Assembly (NCBI RefSeq): GCF_014652835.1
Contig: NZ_BMZO01000002.1
Location: forward strand, 310,001-374,000
Length of the DNA: 64,000 bases
From: Limoniibacter endophyticus
Lineage (GTDB): Bacteria; Pseudomonadota; Alphaproteobacteria; Rhizobiales; Rhizobiaceae
Direction of reading: 5' to 3'
The notes under the pieces were generated by a model that searched no databases, was not told where the DNA came from, and saw only the letters and a list, made by a program, of their open reading frames with translations. Numbering within the stretch: the first letter of the stretch is position 1; every line of letters starts with the position of its first letter. Of the stretch, positions 38,671 through 48,346 are shown in pieces. Both the position numbers and the translations under genes were made by a program.

Positions 38671-39723
38671 TTAGCCCGCGTCGAAGACCGGAAGATTCCT
38701 GCCTGGGGCACTCACTGCCATCACCTTGAACAGCGTACCCATCTGATCAGGACCCGCCAGCCGCTCGACCTCGCTGCGGAGAGCTTCACGCCGTTCCTCG
38801 GAGGCATTTGCGCCGAGTTGCCCGGCACGTTCCAAAAGTCCCATGCCGAGCAGGAAATCCGCCTGCGTGATCGTCTTTGCCCGCAAGCCGGCCTGGCGGC
38901 ACACGGTTTCGAGTGCTTCGAAATCCACATGCGATGTCAGGTCGGCTTCACCGGGCCGCTCCAGAACCGGGAAAAATTGATGACGATGCACCGCTTGCAG
39001 CGTGTCGCCAATGCCGGACGTCCGGTGGCCATAGTCGAAGAACAAAGCGACGCCGCCATGCGTCTTCAGATGTATTGCGATCTTCGCCATCAGCGCAGTT
39101 CGGGCAGGAGCTACCTCGAGAATATCCCCTTCGTTCGCCCCAGCCTTCGAAATATTGTCCAGCGTGTTGGGGCCTATGGCGAAAGCCAGAGTTTCATCGG
39201 TGATCGTGACGAGACGCTCATGCCATCGCGATTGATGCAGCACGTATTGCCGGATCGGGACCGCGTCGAACAATTCATTGCCGATAATTACCAACGGCTG
39301 GGCAGGCAGCTTCGTTACGTCTTCAATCCATCGGATCGCTTCGGCGGCAGTGCCCAATGTCCGACGCTGCACTTCCCGCAAGCGCGGGCTGGTCTCGATC
39401 ATGGCGATGTCGCGATCGAGCAGTGGCGAGCGCAAGCGTGCGAGAGTGCGCAGCATGTCCTTCATCAGCGTCCCGCGACCCGGCCCGATTTCGGCAAATG
39501 TCGCAGGAGCACTCCAGGCGCTCGCAAGCCAGACGCCCGCAAGCTCACCGAACATCTGGCTGACTTCCGGCGCGGTGGTGAAATCGCCATTTGTGCCGAA
39601 AGGCTGGCGCGTCGTGTAATAACCGTCCCGTGGATCGAAAAGGCAAAGCGACATGTAGGTCGCGACGCTCATCGGTCCGGTCTCGACGATCATTTCGCGG
39701 ATGCGGCGCTCCAATGCGTTCAT
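38671..39723 (-). CDS. MidA/NDUFAF7-type SAM-dependent methyltransferase
   Basis: 350-aa class I methyltransferase of the MidA family; the mitochondrial homologue NDUFAF7 dimethylates an arginine of the complex I NDUFS2 subunit. [19 protein letters not shown] and the SAM motif [14 protein letters not shown] are characteristic. Start overlaps the lgt stop by 4 nt, so lgt and this gene are coupled. Confidence 0.9.
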   Translation of the reverse strand: MNALERRIREMIVETGPMSVATYMSLCLFDPRDGYYTTRQPFGTNGDFTTAPEVSQMFGELAGVWLASAWSAPATFAEIGPGRGTLMKDMLRTLARLRSPLLDRDIAMIETSPRLREVQRRTLGTAAEAIRWIEDVTKLPAQPLVIIGNELFDAVPIRQYVLHQSRWHERLVTITDETLAFAIGPNTLDNISKAGANEGDILEVAPARTALMAKIAIHLKTHGGVALFFDYGHRTSGIGDTLQAVHRHQFFPVLERPGEADLTSHVDFEALETVCRQAGLRAKTITQADFLLGMGLLERAGQLGANASEERREALRSEVERLAGPDQMGTLFKVMAVSAPGRNLPVFDAG

Positions 39724-40538
39724 GCCATACGTTTCCGCAGGCTCCAGCCCATGGCAGCGAGACCCGCCAGCACCATCGGCACGGACAACACCATCCCCAT
39801 AGTAAGCCAGTTTCCCGCGAGATAGCCGATCTGGGCATCCGGTTCGCGGAAGAATTCAGCCGCAATACGCGACAGCCCGTAGCCGAACACGAAGGTCCCG
39901 GCGATGAAGCCGGGTCTCTTCAGACGTTTTGCAGCGAAGATCAGGACGATGAGCACGATGAAAAGCACGAAACCTTCGAGGAAAGCTTCGTAGAGCTGGC
40001 TGGGATGACGCGGGATCGGCCCGCCGGTAGGGAATATTACGCCCCAGGAGTGGTCGGTCGGGCGGCCCCAGAGTTCCGAGTTGATGAAATTGGCGATACG
40101 CACGAGGCCGAGCGCCACCGGAACGCCTGCCGCAACAACGTCGAACATGGTCCAAACCGGAATTTTGCGTGAGCGCGCGAAGAAGATCATGGCCAGAGTC
40201 GTGCCGAGAAAGCCGCCATGGAAGGACATGCCACCTTCCCAGACCTTGAAGATGTCAAGCGGGTTGGCAAGGTAGCGGGGCAGGTCATAGAACAGTATAT
40301 AGCCGACGCGCCCGCCCAGGACGACACCGATCGCGGCCCACATGACGAAATCGTCAATGTCGAGCTTTTGCGGCCGTGGCTGCCCGGCAAGCCAGAGCGC
40401 ATCGTTGGAAACCAGCCGCTTTGCATACCACCATGCAAACAGAATGCCCACAATATAGCCGACACCATACCAGTGGATGGCGATCGGGCCGAGTTGAAGC
40501 GCAATCGGGCTAATGTCGGGAAACGCGAGCGCAGTCAT
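39720..40538 (-). CDS. lgt: Prolipoprotein diacylglyceryl transferase
   Basis: Inner-membrane enzyme that adds diacylglycerol to the lipobox cysteine of prolipoproteins, as needed for the lipoproteins seen elsewhere in the window. Motifs: [46 protein letters not shown] and FREPDAQIG. Start uncertain: ATG 40538 is used, with ATG 40544 and a TTG at 40562 behind AAGGAG as alternatives. Confidence 0.95.
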   Translation of the reverse strand: MTALAFPDISPIALQLGPIAIHWYGVGYIVGILFAWWYAKRLVSNDALWLAGQPRPQKLDIDDFVMWAAIGVVLGGRVGYILFYDLPRYLANPLDIFKVWEGGMSFHGGFLGTTLAMIFFARSRKIPVWTMFDVVAAGVPVALGLVRIANFINSELWGRPTDHSWGVIFPTGGPIPRHPSQLYEAFLEGFVLFIVLIVLIFAAKRLKRPGFIAGTFVFGYGLSRIAAEFFREPDAQIGYLAGNWLTMGMVLSVPMVLAGLAAMGWSLRKRMA

Positions 40539-40676
40539 CGGCATCAGGGAAAGATCGGACAAGCGGCACAACTCCTTCACAAAATTTGGCTAGACGAAAG
40601 CCATGGGCCGCCTGCAAAATGCTTGCATTCGTGCGCCCGCGTCATTACCTGAACGCTTAAACGGAGAGCATATGCC

Positions 40677-40937
40677 ATGGCAACCGGACCCAACCGTATT
40701 CTGGACGATTTCGCCAAGCTGATGACCGATGCCGCCGGTGCGGCGCAAGGTGTAAAGCGCGAAGCCGAGACCGTCTTCAAAGCGCAGGCCGAGAAGCTTC
40801 TCAATTCGATGGATATTGTGAAGCGCGAGGAGTTTGACGCGATACGCGACATGGCCATTAAGGCACGCGCCGAAAACGAGCGCCTTGAAGCGCGCATTGC
40901 CGAACTTGAAGCCAAGCTTGCGGAGCAGTCTAAGTAG
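40677..40937 (+). CDS. ubiK: UbiK accessory factor (BMFP family)
   Basis: 86-aa protein of the membrane-fusogenic/UbiK family, an accessory factor for ubiquinone biosynthesis. It contains an amphipathic N-terminal helix (NRILDDFAKLMTDAAG) and a long C-terminal coiled coil (ERLEARIAELEAKLAEQ). Monocistronic, divergent from lgt and followed by a GNRA-loop terminator. Confidence 0.85.
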   Translation: MATGPNRILDDFAKLMTDAAGAAQGVKREAETVFKAQAEKLLNSMDIVKREEFDAIRDMAIKARAENERLEARIAELEAKLAEQSK

Positions 40938-40965
40938 CCTGATTCTTCTTCGCGAATAGAAATCG

Positions 40966-40990
40966 GCCGGGTCGCAAGATCCGGCTTTTT
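40966..40990 (+). terminator. ubiK intrinsic terminator
   Basis: 8-bp stem GCCGGGTC/GATCCGGC (40966-40985) closed by a GCAA tetraloop, then TTTTT. Confidence 0.8.
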
Positions 40991-41359
40991 CTTTAGCCCG
41001 GGAAAAATAGCCTGTGGATAGAAATTATCCCGAAATATTTCATTAATCTTTTCCACAAGCGCAGGCTGAAAAAAGTGCTTTACGCTGAATCCCTTACACG
41101 GTTTCGACGTTTTGTTGCGATGTCCATATCCACACGGAAAAAGCGTAACGGCGAAAAAGGGGGTGGCGCTGAGACTCTCCATCAATACACTGAAATTACA
41201 GCATGATTCGAAGTGATTCATCGCGGGGAAAAGTGGATCACATGGCCGCCAAGGGGATAGATTTGGCGGGTCGTGCCGGGGTTTTCGAAGTGTAGTCGTG
41301 CGTAAAATGAAAAATGCGGAACGCCGTGAGGCGAGGCCCGCGAACAAGCAGGAAATTCG
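40991..41359. other. Intergenic region ubiK to ybjN-like gene
   Basis: About 370 bp without a convincing gene. Its first half is AT-rich (TTATCCCGAAATATTTCATT near 41030) and probably includes the promoter for the ybjN-like gene. Confidence 0.45.
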
Positions 41360-41860
41360 ATGGAACTTCTCGAAATTGAATACGCACGCGATTGCCACCC
41401 GGTCGATGTCATCGAGCAGGTCGCCAATAATAATGAATGGTCTTTCGAGCGTGTCGGCGATGATGAGATTTCCATCATGGTCACTGGCAACTGGACGGAA
41501 TATCACGTCTCCTTCTCCTGGATGGAGGAGTTCGAGGTCATCCACCTGGCTTGCGCCTTTGATATCAAGGTGCCGGAAGCCCGTACGCTTGAAACCATGC
41601 GCTTGCTCTCGCTGATCAACGAACAGCTCCTGTTCGGTCATTTCGATCTTTGGGAATCCGAAGGCGCGATCATGTTTCGACAGTCGTTGCTTCTTGCAGG
41701 TGGCGCCGATCCGACGAGCCAGCAGGTCGAGGTTCTGCTTTCCAGCGCCCTGCAGGCGTGCGAATGTTACTTCCAGGCCTTTCAATTCACGGCTTGGTCG
41801 AATGTGTCGGCACGTGACGCCCTGGCAAGCGTCCTGTTTGAAACACATGGAAACGCGTGA
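41360..41860 (+). CDS. YbjN-domain protein
   Basis: 166-aa cytoplasmic protein of the YbjN / type III secretion chaperone-like fold. Family features are MELLEIEYARDCHPVDVIEQ, WMEEFEVIHLACAFD and the LLSLINEQLLFGHFD helix. Function unknown, E. coli YbjN affects motility and stress responses. Coupled to the following CsaA-like gene (TGATG). Confidence 0.85.
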   Translation: MELLEIEYARDCHPVDVIEQVANNNEWSFERVGDDEISIMVTGNWTEYHVSFSWMEEFEVIHLACAFDIKVPEARTLETMRLLSLINEQLLFGHFDLWESEGAIMFRQSLLLAGGADPTSQQVEVLLSSALQACECYFQAFQFTAWSNVSARDALASVLFETHGNA

Positions 41861-42222
41861 TGCATAAGCTGCAGACGGAACGTAAGGACGAGATCGTCTA
41901 CGCGGAGTTCGAGAAGGTCGATATCCGCGTCGGCACGGTGGTTGAGGCCGAACCATATCCGGAAGCACGCAAACCTTCGATCAAGCTGAAGATTGATTTC
42001 GGCGGCGAGATCGGCATCAAGCGCTCATCGGCGCAGATTACGAAGCATTATACACCAGAGGCGCTGGTCGGACGGCAGGTGCTGGCAGTCGTCAACTTCC
42101 CGCCGCGCCAGATCGGCAAGTTCATTTCGGAAGTGCTGACGCTGGGCGTGCCGGACGCTGAAGGCGAGGTCGTGCTGATGAAGCCAGACCTCGCGGTTCC
42201 GAATGGCGGCGGATTGTTCTAG
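41860..42222 (+). CDS. csaA: CsaA-like tRNA-binding protein
   Basis: 120-aa dimeric OB-fold protein of the EMAP-II/CsaA type, a proposed export-related chaperone and tRNA binder. FEKVDIRVGTVVEAEPYPEAR is the family start, with ITKHYTPEALVGRQVLAVVN and SEVLTLGVPDAEG later. The ATG overlaps the YbjN stop by one base. Confidence 0.88.
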   Translation: MHKLQTERKDEIVYAEFEKVDIRVGTVVEAEPYPEARKPSIKLKIDFGGEIGIKRSSAQITKHYTPEALVGRQVLAVVNFPPRQIGKFISEVLTLGVPDAEGEVVLMKPDLAVPNGGGLF

Positions 42223-42262
42223 CCAACGCGCTTGAAACAGGTCCGCTTTTCCGCCGTCTGTT

Positions 42263-42400
42263 CTAGAGAGGCTCCGGCCAGGCTCCGCCAGCTTCTGCGG
42301 CTCCAAACAGGTTCAGCCAAAGGTCGTTCAACCCCTGATCTATCGGGGCGTCATCAGTGACGGGCTGTATCTCTGGATTTTCTATCTCATTGTTTTCCAT
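42263..42400 (-). CDS. Possible 45-aa acidic protein
   Basis: Short frame on the minus strand: ATG 42400 preceded by AGGGAAA about 6 nt upstream, 45 codons, TAG at 42263. The product is acidic with a Trp-containing amphipathic stretch (LNDLWLNLFGAAEAGGAW). I know no family. It sits in the otherwise empty gap between csaA and the copper promoter, converging with csaA. Confidence 0.4.
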   Translation of the reverse strand: MENNEIENPEIQPVTDDAPIDQGLNDLWLNLFGAAEAGGAWPEPL

Positions 42401-42484
42401 GTAAATTTCCCTTTCATACAGGTGCTATAGTGACGCGGGACGCGGCTTCGACATAGCCCGTATAAATGCTGGCATAATTAGCGC

Positions 42485-42515
42485 TTGACCTTCCAGTCAC
42501 TGGAAGCCCTACAAC
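42485..42515 (+). promoter_or_regulatory. CueR/MerR-type copper promoter
   Basis: TTGACC (42485-42490) and TACAAC (42510-42515) are separated by 19 bp, the over-long spacer typical of MerR-family promoters. The spacer carries a perfect 17-bp dyad CTTCCAGT-C-ACTGGAAG (42490-42506), close to known CueR operators. copA starts 32 bp after the -10 box. No cueR gene is in the window. Confidence 0.85.
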
Positions 42516-42547
42516 TTATCCGGACGGAACAAGTTCGAGGTAGGGCA

Positions 42548-44935
42548 ATGCAAAAAGACGCTACACATTCATCTTGCTCAGCGCCTGAGGAACGGCCCGG
42601 CACTGGAAGCTGTTGCAGCCACCACGCTGCGGTTCATGCGGTGCATGAGGAGATCGATCCGGTCTGTGGCATGAGCGTCGATCCAGCGACAGCGAAGCAT
42701 GTTTCCTTGTTAGACGGCAGGAAGGTTTATTTCTGCTCAGGTGGCTGCAAGACCAAATTCGAGGCTGAGCCGGAAAAATACCGGAATGGCCCGCCAAACC
42801 AGGAGCCTATGCCGAAAGGTACGCTCTACACCTGCCCGATGGATCCGGAAATCGTGCAGGAGGGGCCCGGTACATGTCCGATCTGTGGCATGGCTCTCGA
42901 ACCGATGGGTATTCCCACTGCCGATGCGGGGCCCAATCCGGAGCTGGTCGATTTTACGCGCCGCTTCTGGATCAGTGCCGGTCTCGCTATTCCACTCTTC
43001 ATCATTGCCATGGCGCCGATGGTCGGATTGCCGCTGCGCAACTGGCTTGGCGAACGCACGTCGCAATGGCTCGAGCTTGTGCTGGCGACACCGATCGTAT
43101 TGTGGGCGGCAAAGCCCTTCTTCGAGCGCGGCTGGGCATCCATTCGCAACCGGTCGCCCAACATGTTCACGCTGATTGCCATTGGCGTCGCGGCCGCCTA
43201 CGGTTTCAGCGTTTTTGCGCTCCTTTTCCCTGATTTTCTCCCGCACGGCTTTGCCGGGCATGGCGGTTCGGCTCCCGTTTATTTCGAGGCGGCGGGCGTC
43301 ATTGTCGCGTTGGTCTTTGCCGGTCAGGTGATGGAGCTGAAAGCGCGTGAGCGCACTGGTTCAGCCATTCGGGCATTGCTCGACCTTTCGCCCAAGACGG
43401 CAAGGTGGCTCGCCGATGACAATCATGAGCAGGACGTCCCGCTTGAAGAGATCAGGGTTGGCGACCGGCTGCGCGTGCGTCCGGGCGAGAGTGTACCGGT
43501 TGATGGCGTAATCGAAGAGGGGGCATCTTCGGTCGATGAATCGCTGGTGACGGGTGAGAGTCTCGCGATCGAAAAGGTCGTCGGCTCTGCCGTGACTGGG
43601 GGAACGCTGAACCAGCGTGGCAGCTTCGTCATGCGGGCCGAGAAGGTGGGGAGCGAAACCTTGCTTGCACGCATCGTCGAAATGGTGGCGTCGGCGCAGC
43701 GGTCGCGGGCGCCGATCCAGTCCATGGTAGATCGCGTCTCACGGATATTCGTCCCGACGGTTGTTGCGTTCTCTGTGCTTGCCTTCGCGATCTGGTGGCT
43801 GGTCGGACCGGAGCCAACGCTTTCGCATGCTCTGGTGGCAGCGATTTCCGTCCTCATCATTGCTTGCCCCTGTGCGCTCGGCCTTGCCACGCCAATGTCG
43901 ATCATGACAGCAACGGGCAGGGGAGCGCAGGCAGGCGTACTTATCCGCAATGCCGAAGCTCTCGAACGCCTGAGCAATGTCGATACGCTGATTGTCGACA
44001 AGACAGGGACGCTTACCACCGGCAAGCCTGCTTTGACGGAAGTCGTTGCGCTCGATGGCAATGAAGAGGCGCTGCTTGAAATTGCCTCCGCGCTCGAGGC
44101 AGGTTCCGAGCATCCGCTGGCGGACGCCATCCTCAAGGGCGCGCGGGACCGGAACATAAAGATACAACCGACACAGGCGTTCGAGGCAATAACCGGCATG
44201 GGCGTTACGGGGAGGGTTGATGAGCTTGCCGTGGCGTTGGGAAACAAGGCGCTGATGGATAGGCTCCGGGTCGAAACCGCATCGCTTGCCGATCAGGTAT
44301 TCGCATTGCAGGAAAAGGGCCGCACTGCAATGTATGTCGCGGTTGACGGGAAGCTTGCAGGCCTGGTTGCAGTGGCCGATACGGTGCGCCGCGAAGCACG
44401 CGAGGTGATCCGCACGCTGCAAGGCCATGGCTTGAAAATCGTCATGGCGACGGGTGACAATTCCCGAACGGCTGCGGCGGTTGCGCGGGAACTCGGGATC
44501 GACGCGGTGTACGCTGACTTGCAGCCGCAGGACAAGCTGGAGCTGGTCGAAACCCTTCGTTCCGAGGGGGCGAGAGTGGCTATGGCGGGCGACGGCGTCA
44601 ATGATGCGCCGGCCTTGAGTGCTGCCGATGTCGGGATCGCCATGGGAACGGGGGCCGACGTGGCTATCGAGAGCGCAGGCCTGACCCTGCTTCAGGGCGA
44701 TCTTGCGGCCGTTCTTCGGGCGCGGCTGCTGGCGGAGAAAACCATGCGCAATATTCGCCAGAATCTCGTCTTCGCCTTCGGGTACAACGCGCTCGGCGTT
44801 CCAATCGCGGCAGGCGTCCTCTATCCGGCCTTCGGCCTGCTTTTGTCGCCAATGCTGGCTGCACTTGCCATGAGCCTGTCTTCGGTTTCCGTCATCGCGA
44901 ACGCTTTGCGTCTGCGCGCCGTTTCGCTGAAATAA
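42548..44935 (+). CDS. copA: Copper-translocating P1B-type ATPase
   Basis: 795-aa Cu+ exporter. The N-terminus lacks a classic HMA domain; instead a Cys/His-rich head ([19 protein letters not shown]) is followed by a YHS domain ([18 protein letters not shown]) and a heavy-metal-binding domain ([20 protein letters not shown]). The core has [24 protein letters not shown] and [13 protein letters not shown] 42548 is preferred because the promoter lies inside the longer frame. Transcribed with the DUF305 gene. Confidence 0.95.
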   Translation: MQKDATHSSCSAPEERPGTGSCCSHHAAVHAVHEEIDPVCGMSVDPATAKHVSLLDGRKVYFCSGGCKTKFEAEPEKYRNGPPNQEPMPKGTLYTCPMDPEIVQEGPGTCPICGMALEPMGIPTADAGPNPELVDFTRRFWISAGLAIPLFIIAMAPMVGLPLRNWLGERTSQWLELVLATPIVLWAAKPFFERGWASIRNRSPNMFTLIAIGVAAAYGFSVFALLFPDFLPHGFAGHGGSAPVYFEAAGVIVALVFAGQVMELKARERTGSAIRALLDLSPKTARWLADDNHEQDVPLEEIRVGDRLRVRPGESVPVDGVIEEGASSVDESLVTGESLAIEKVVGSAVTGGTLNQRGSFVMRAEKVGSETLLARIVEMVASAQRSRAPIQSMVDRVSRIFVPTVVAFSVLAFAIWWLVGPEPTLSHALVAAISVLIIACPCALGLATPMSIMTATGRGAQAGVLIRNAEALERLSNVDTLIVDKTGTLTTGKPALTEVVALDGNEEALLEIASALEAGSEHPLADAILKGARDRNIKIQPTQAFEAITGMGVTGRVDELAVALGNKALMDRLRVETASLADQVFALQEKGRTAMYVAVDGKLAGLVAVADTVRREAREVIRTLQGHGLKIVMATGDNSRTAAAVARELGIDAVYADLQPQDKLELVETLRSEGARVAMAGDGVNDAPALSAADVGIAMGTGADVAIESAGLTLLQGDLAAVLRARLLAEKTMRNIRQNLVFAFGYNALGVPIAAGVLYPAFGLLLSPMLAALAMSLSSVSVIANALRLRAVSLK

Positions 44936-44947
44936 TGGGAGGTTTCC

Positions 44948-45307
44948 ATGAATAAACTCGTTCTCGTACTGCTGCTTTCGGTTTCATCGGGTCTTGCTTT
45001 CGCTCAGGACCATGCAGGACATGGCGGGCATCAGGCGGCGCCCGCCGAAAGCCCGTCCACCGCGCAATACAAGGCGCAGATGGACAGGATGCATAAAGCT
45101 ATGATGGGCATCGACTATACGGGAGATGCCGATATCGACTTTGCCCGCGGAATGATCCCGCACCATCAGGCAGCTATTGATATGGCCCGGACTGTCCTGG
45201 AACATGGGAGGGACCCGGAAATTCGCAAGCTGGCAGAAGAGATCGTGGCTGCACAGGAAGCCGAGATTGCACAGCTGGAGGCCTGGTTGAAGGCGCATGA
45301 GGATTGA
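44948..45307 (+). CDS. DUF305 periplasmic copper-associated protein
   Basis: 119-aa secreted protein: signal peptide ending FAQ, a His-rich mature start (DHAGHGGHQ) and the DUF305 signature FARGMIPHHQAAIDMA. Relatives such as CopM bind copper in the periplasm. Twelve bases after copA with GGGAGG upstream, so cotranscription under the CueR-type promoter is likely. Confidence 0.88.
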   Translation: MNKLVLVLLLSVSSGLAFAQDHAGHGGHQAAPAESPSTAQYKAQMDRMHKAMMGIDYTGDADIDFARGMIPHHQAAIDMARTVLEHGRDPEIRKLAEEIVAAQEAEIAQLEAWLKAHED

Positions 45308-45427
45308 GAAACCATGCATGGGTGTTTGATCCGGAATAGGACCGTTAATGTTCGGATAACAAGGAAAATAAGCGTCATAGCTCAGGCGTGTAAAAACGCT
45401 GAGGAGTGTCTCATGCGCTCCTGGTAA

Positions 45428-46849
45428 TCAGGCTGGTACCCTTACCTTCGCCCGCAATCCGCCCAAAGGGCTGTCTTCGAGAAGGATGTCGCCTCCGTGG
45501 CTGCGGGCGACGTCGCGCGCGATGGAAAGGCCTAGTCCCGTCCCGGACGCATCGAGGTTGCGGGCTTCATCCAGGCGCAGGAATGGTTTGAAAACATCCT
45601 CGCGACGGCTTTCGGGAACGCCTGGACCGTCATCGTCTATGATAATGGTCAGGATTCCATTCTGCAGCTTTGCGTCCATCTGCACATTTTGGGCGTAACG
45701 GAAGGCGTTTCCAACCAGATTGTGCAGCAAGCGCGAAAAAGCGTTCGGGCGCACATGAATATCGTCTATGTCGCCAATATGGGCGATGAAACCGCGCTCA
45801 CGCATCGCGGCCTCGTCTTCGAAGCGGGCGACGCATTCCTGCAGGCTGAAATCGCCAATATCTTCCTCCGCTTCGGCGCGCGCGAAGGATAAGTAGCCTT
45901 CGAGCATCGTCTGCATGTCATCGATATCCTTGTTGAGCGCCTTCAGATCGAGCTGCGAGCCGGACAAAGCCAGTTCGAGCTTGAAGCGAGTGAGGATTGT
46001 GCGCAGGTCGTGGCTGACGCCGGAGAGCATGGTAGTACGCTGCTCGATTTGGCGCTCGATGCGCTGGCGCATCTGAATAAAGGCGGCACCGGCCCGCCGC
46101 ACTTCATCTGCGCCGCGCGGCTTGAAATCACCAGCAGGCCGTCCTTTGCCGAAATCCTCTGCTGCTTCCGCCAGCTGTAGGATCGGCTTGATCTGGTTGC
46201 GCAGGAAGGGGACCGCGATCAGCAAGAGTACGAGCGACGTTCCGACCATCCAGAGCAGGAAGATATGCGTATTGGATGCATAGGCCTGGCTGCGGCGCGC
46301 AAAAACGCGCAGGACCTGGTTTTCAAGCTTAATGCGGATTTCCACGATGTTCGAGTTGCCGACCGTATCCAGCCAGAAGGGGCGGTTGATCTGGCTCGTG
46401 ATCTCTGAAGATAAAATGCCGTCCAGGATCGAGAAGAAGGGCTTAGGGCTTGGCGGAGGCAGTGGATCGTTCGGCAAAAGATCGATCTTCAGACCAAGTC
46501 GCTCCTGGGCGATGCGGACCATGTTTGCATGGTCGCGGTCGTTCGGGTACGTTTCGATCATGTCGATGATGGCGGCAATGTCCCGCGTTACGGCTGCTGA
46601 AAGGCGCTGCGTCACCGTTTGCCAGTGACGCTCCATGAACATGAAGGCAATGACCGATTGCAGCAGGATCATCGGCGCGATGACAATGATCAAAGACCGC
46701 GCGTAGAGCCGCTTTGGCATGAAACGTGTCAGCATATGGCCAGCACGTCGTGCGAAACGGCGCAGACGCCATGTCAGATCCTGGCGACGCGGTGGCGGCG
46801 GCGAGGAACGCGATGCCTGATCTTCGGCGATTTCTGCCTTACTCAACAC
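45428..46849 (-). CDS. Sensor histidine kinase (HAMP, EnvZ-like)
   Basis: 473-aa inner-membrane kinase: helices at about 49-69 and 196-214 bracket a periplasmic domain, then HAMP, H-box GVSHDLRTILTR, N-box HNLVGNAFRYA, G1 DDDGPGVPE and G2 GTGLGLSIA. The start overlaps the upstream response-regulator stop by 11 nt. Signal unknown. Convergent with the copper genes, but nothing shows that it senses copper. Confidence 0.92.
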   Translation of the reverse strand: MLSKAEIAEDQASRSSPPPPRRQDLTWRLRRFARRAGHMLTRFMPKRLYARSLIIVIAPMILLQSVIAFMFMERHWQTVTQRLSAAVTRDIAAIIDMIETYPNDRDHANMVRIAQERLGLKIDLLPNDPLPPPSPKPFFSILDGILSSEITSQINRPFWLDTVGNSNIVEIRIKLENQVLRVFARRSQAYASNTHIFLLWMVGTSLVLLLIAVPFLRNQIKPILQLAEAAEDFGKGRPAGDFKPRGADEVRRAGAAFIQMRQRIERQIEQRTTMLSGVSHDLRTILTRFKLELALSGSQLDLKALNKDIDDMQTMLEGYLSFARAEAEEDIGDFSLQECVARFEDEAAMRERGFIAHIGDIDDIHVRPNAFSRLLHNLVGNAFRYAQNVQMDAKLQNGILTIIIDDDGPGVPESRREDVFKPFLRLDEARNLDASGTGLGLSIARDVARSHGGDILLEDSPLGGLRAKVRVPA

Positions 46850-47549
46850 TCAGTCTGTATCCGATGCCGCGAACCGTTTGCAGCCAGACGGGATTGGCGG
46901 GATCGCGTTCGATCTTGCGCCGCAAACGATTGATTTGCACGTCGATGGTACGCTCACCCACCTCGACATTTCCAGTCACAAGTTCATGTCTGGGGATGGT
47001 TTCGCCCGCCCGCTCAGCAAAGATGACGAGGATTTCCTGTTCGCGATCCGTCAACTTGATGACCTCGGGTCCTTTTTTGAGCTCCCGGCGCGCAATGTTG
47101 AACGTGTACGGACCGAAAACCATCTGCTCGAGCTTCGGCGTCGTCTGGTTGCCCCCACGGCGTAAAATATTATTGATGCGCAGAACTAGCTCGCGCGGGT
47201 CGAACGGCTTTGGCAGATAGTCATCCGCGCCAGCCTCAAGGCCCATGATGCGCGCATCTGTCTCAGACAATGCCGTCAGCATAAGGATCGGAACATCGCG
47301 GGTTTCGCGGAGGGATCGAGTTAGCTCCACGCCGCTTTCGCCCGGCATCATGACGTCGAGTACGATGAGATCGAACTCGAAGCCAGCGAGCTGGCGGCGC
47401 GCTTCGCCGGCTTCTGCGGCCACGGAAATGCGGAAACCCTGTTCGGAAAGAAACTGACGCAGGAGATTACGAATACGCGTATCGTCGTCGACGACGAGTA
47501 TATGCGGTGCATCGTCATCAAGAAGCGCTGGCTTTTCAGTCATGTTCAA
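46839..47549 (-). CDS. OmpR/PhoB-family response regulator
   Basis: 236-aa regulator: receiver domain with DDD near the N-terminus, phospho-acceptor in LIVLDVMMPG and K in YLPKPFDPREL, then an OmpR winged helix ending with RTIDVQINRLRRKIE and VRGIGYRL. Overlaps the MarR gene by 4 nt at its start and the kinase at its end, so MarR, regulator and kinase form one operon. Confidence 0.93.
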   Translation of the reverse strand: MNMTEKPALLDDDAPHILVVDDDTRIRNLLRQFLSEQGFRISVAAEAGEARRQLAGFEFDLIVLDVMMPGESGVELTRSLRETRDVPILMLTALSETDARIMGLEAGADDYLPKPFDPRELVLRINNILRRGGNQTTPKLEQMVFGPYTFNIARRELKKGPEVIKLTDREQEILVIFAERAGETIPRHELVTGNVEVGERTIDVQINRLRRKIERDPANPVWLQTVRGIGYRLSVE

Positions 47550-48061
47550 TCCTCATGCATCTGCGGCACTGCCTTTGGCGCCTGCTGTTGCCCGTCTGTC
47601 ACCATAGCACCAAGAAAGCGCTCGATGGCAGCCCGTTCTTCTGTCGTCATGCCGGTCAATGCTGTGCGGATGCGGCGCGACTGTGGCCGCGCCAGCTCAA
47701 GTGCGAGATTTCGTCCCTTTTGCGTGGGATAAAGTTCGCGCTGGCGGCGATCAGTGGTGCCCTGGATCTGTAGAATATGGCCGCTGTCAATGAGTTGTTT
47801 CAGAACGCGCGACAAGCTCTGCTTGGTGATGCGCAAGACGTCGAGCAGTTCGGCAACCGTCAATCCGGGCTTGCGGTTGACGAAATGCAATACGCGATGG
47901 TGCGCTCGCCCGAACTCGTAATCTGTTAGAATAACGTCCGGATCCGACGTAAAATCGCGATAGGCAAAGTAGATCAGCTCGATCAGATCGAAGTCGATGC
48001 CCTCGTGCCGGGTGAGCGGAGAGCGGACGGGTTCGTCAATTTTGCTTGCCAGCGGTTTCAT
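47546..48061 (-). CDS. MarR-family transcriptional regulator
   Basis: 171-aa winged-helix regulator. The core is RAHHRVLHFVNRKPGLTVAE, recognition region LLDVLRITKQSLSRVLKQL and wing TTDRRQRELYPTQKG. Start set at ATG 48061. First gene of the MarR-regulator-kinase operon and divergent from ilvE, with an inverted repeat between that could be its operator. Confidence 0.9.
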   Translation of the reverse strand: MKPLASKIDEPVRSPLTRHEGIDFDLIELIYFAYRDFTSDPDVILTDYEFGRAHHRVLHFVNRKPGLTVAELLDVLRITKQSLSRVLKQLIDSGHILQIQGTTDRRQRELYPTQKGRNLALELARPQSRRIRTALTGMTTEERAAIERFLGAMVTDGQQQAPKAVPQMHED

Positions 48062-48134
48062 GCGGTGCCTTGCGATCCTGTTACGAGCCAGCCCATAGCC
48101 CAACCTCATTGAAATAATAAGCCAACAACGAAAT

Positions 48135-48155
48135 TATGTCAGCGATATTGACATA
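48135..48155. promoter_or_regulatory. Dyad in the MarR/ilvE intergenic region
   Basis: TATGTCA (48135-48141) and TGACATA (48149-48155), perfect arms with a 7-bp spacer. Position and symmetry fit an operator for the adjacent MarR protein. Confidence 0.45.
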
Positions 48156-48346
48156 GTTTGGCATGTAGTGGTAACTTTTGACAAGCTTTTCGCTTTCTGG
48201 CGAATGAAAAGACAAGCTTAGGCGGCTTTTCTGGAACTTCCTTGAAATTTTACGTGAAAAGCGCAATTGAAAAGCGCCCTTAAGGAGTTGAGGGTGCAGT
48301 TGAACATTATGCTTGCGGGATGAGGACCCGCAGAAAGAAGGCAATC

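Noticed and set aside
45428-47549. Two-component system as the regulator of the copper genes
   Set aside because: Only proximity supports it. The copA promoter has CueR features, and the kinase operon faces ilvE and marR.
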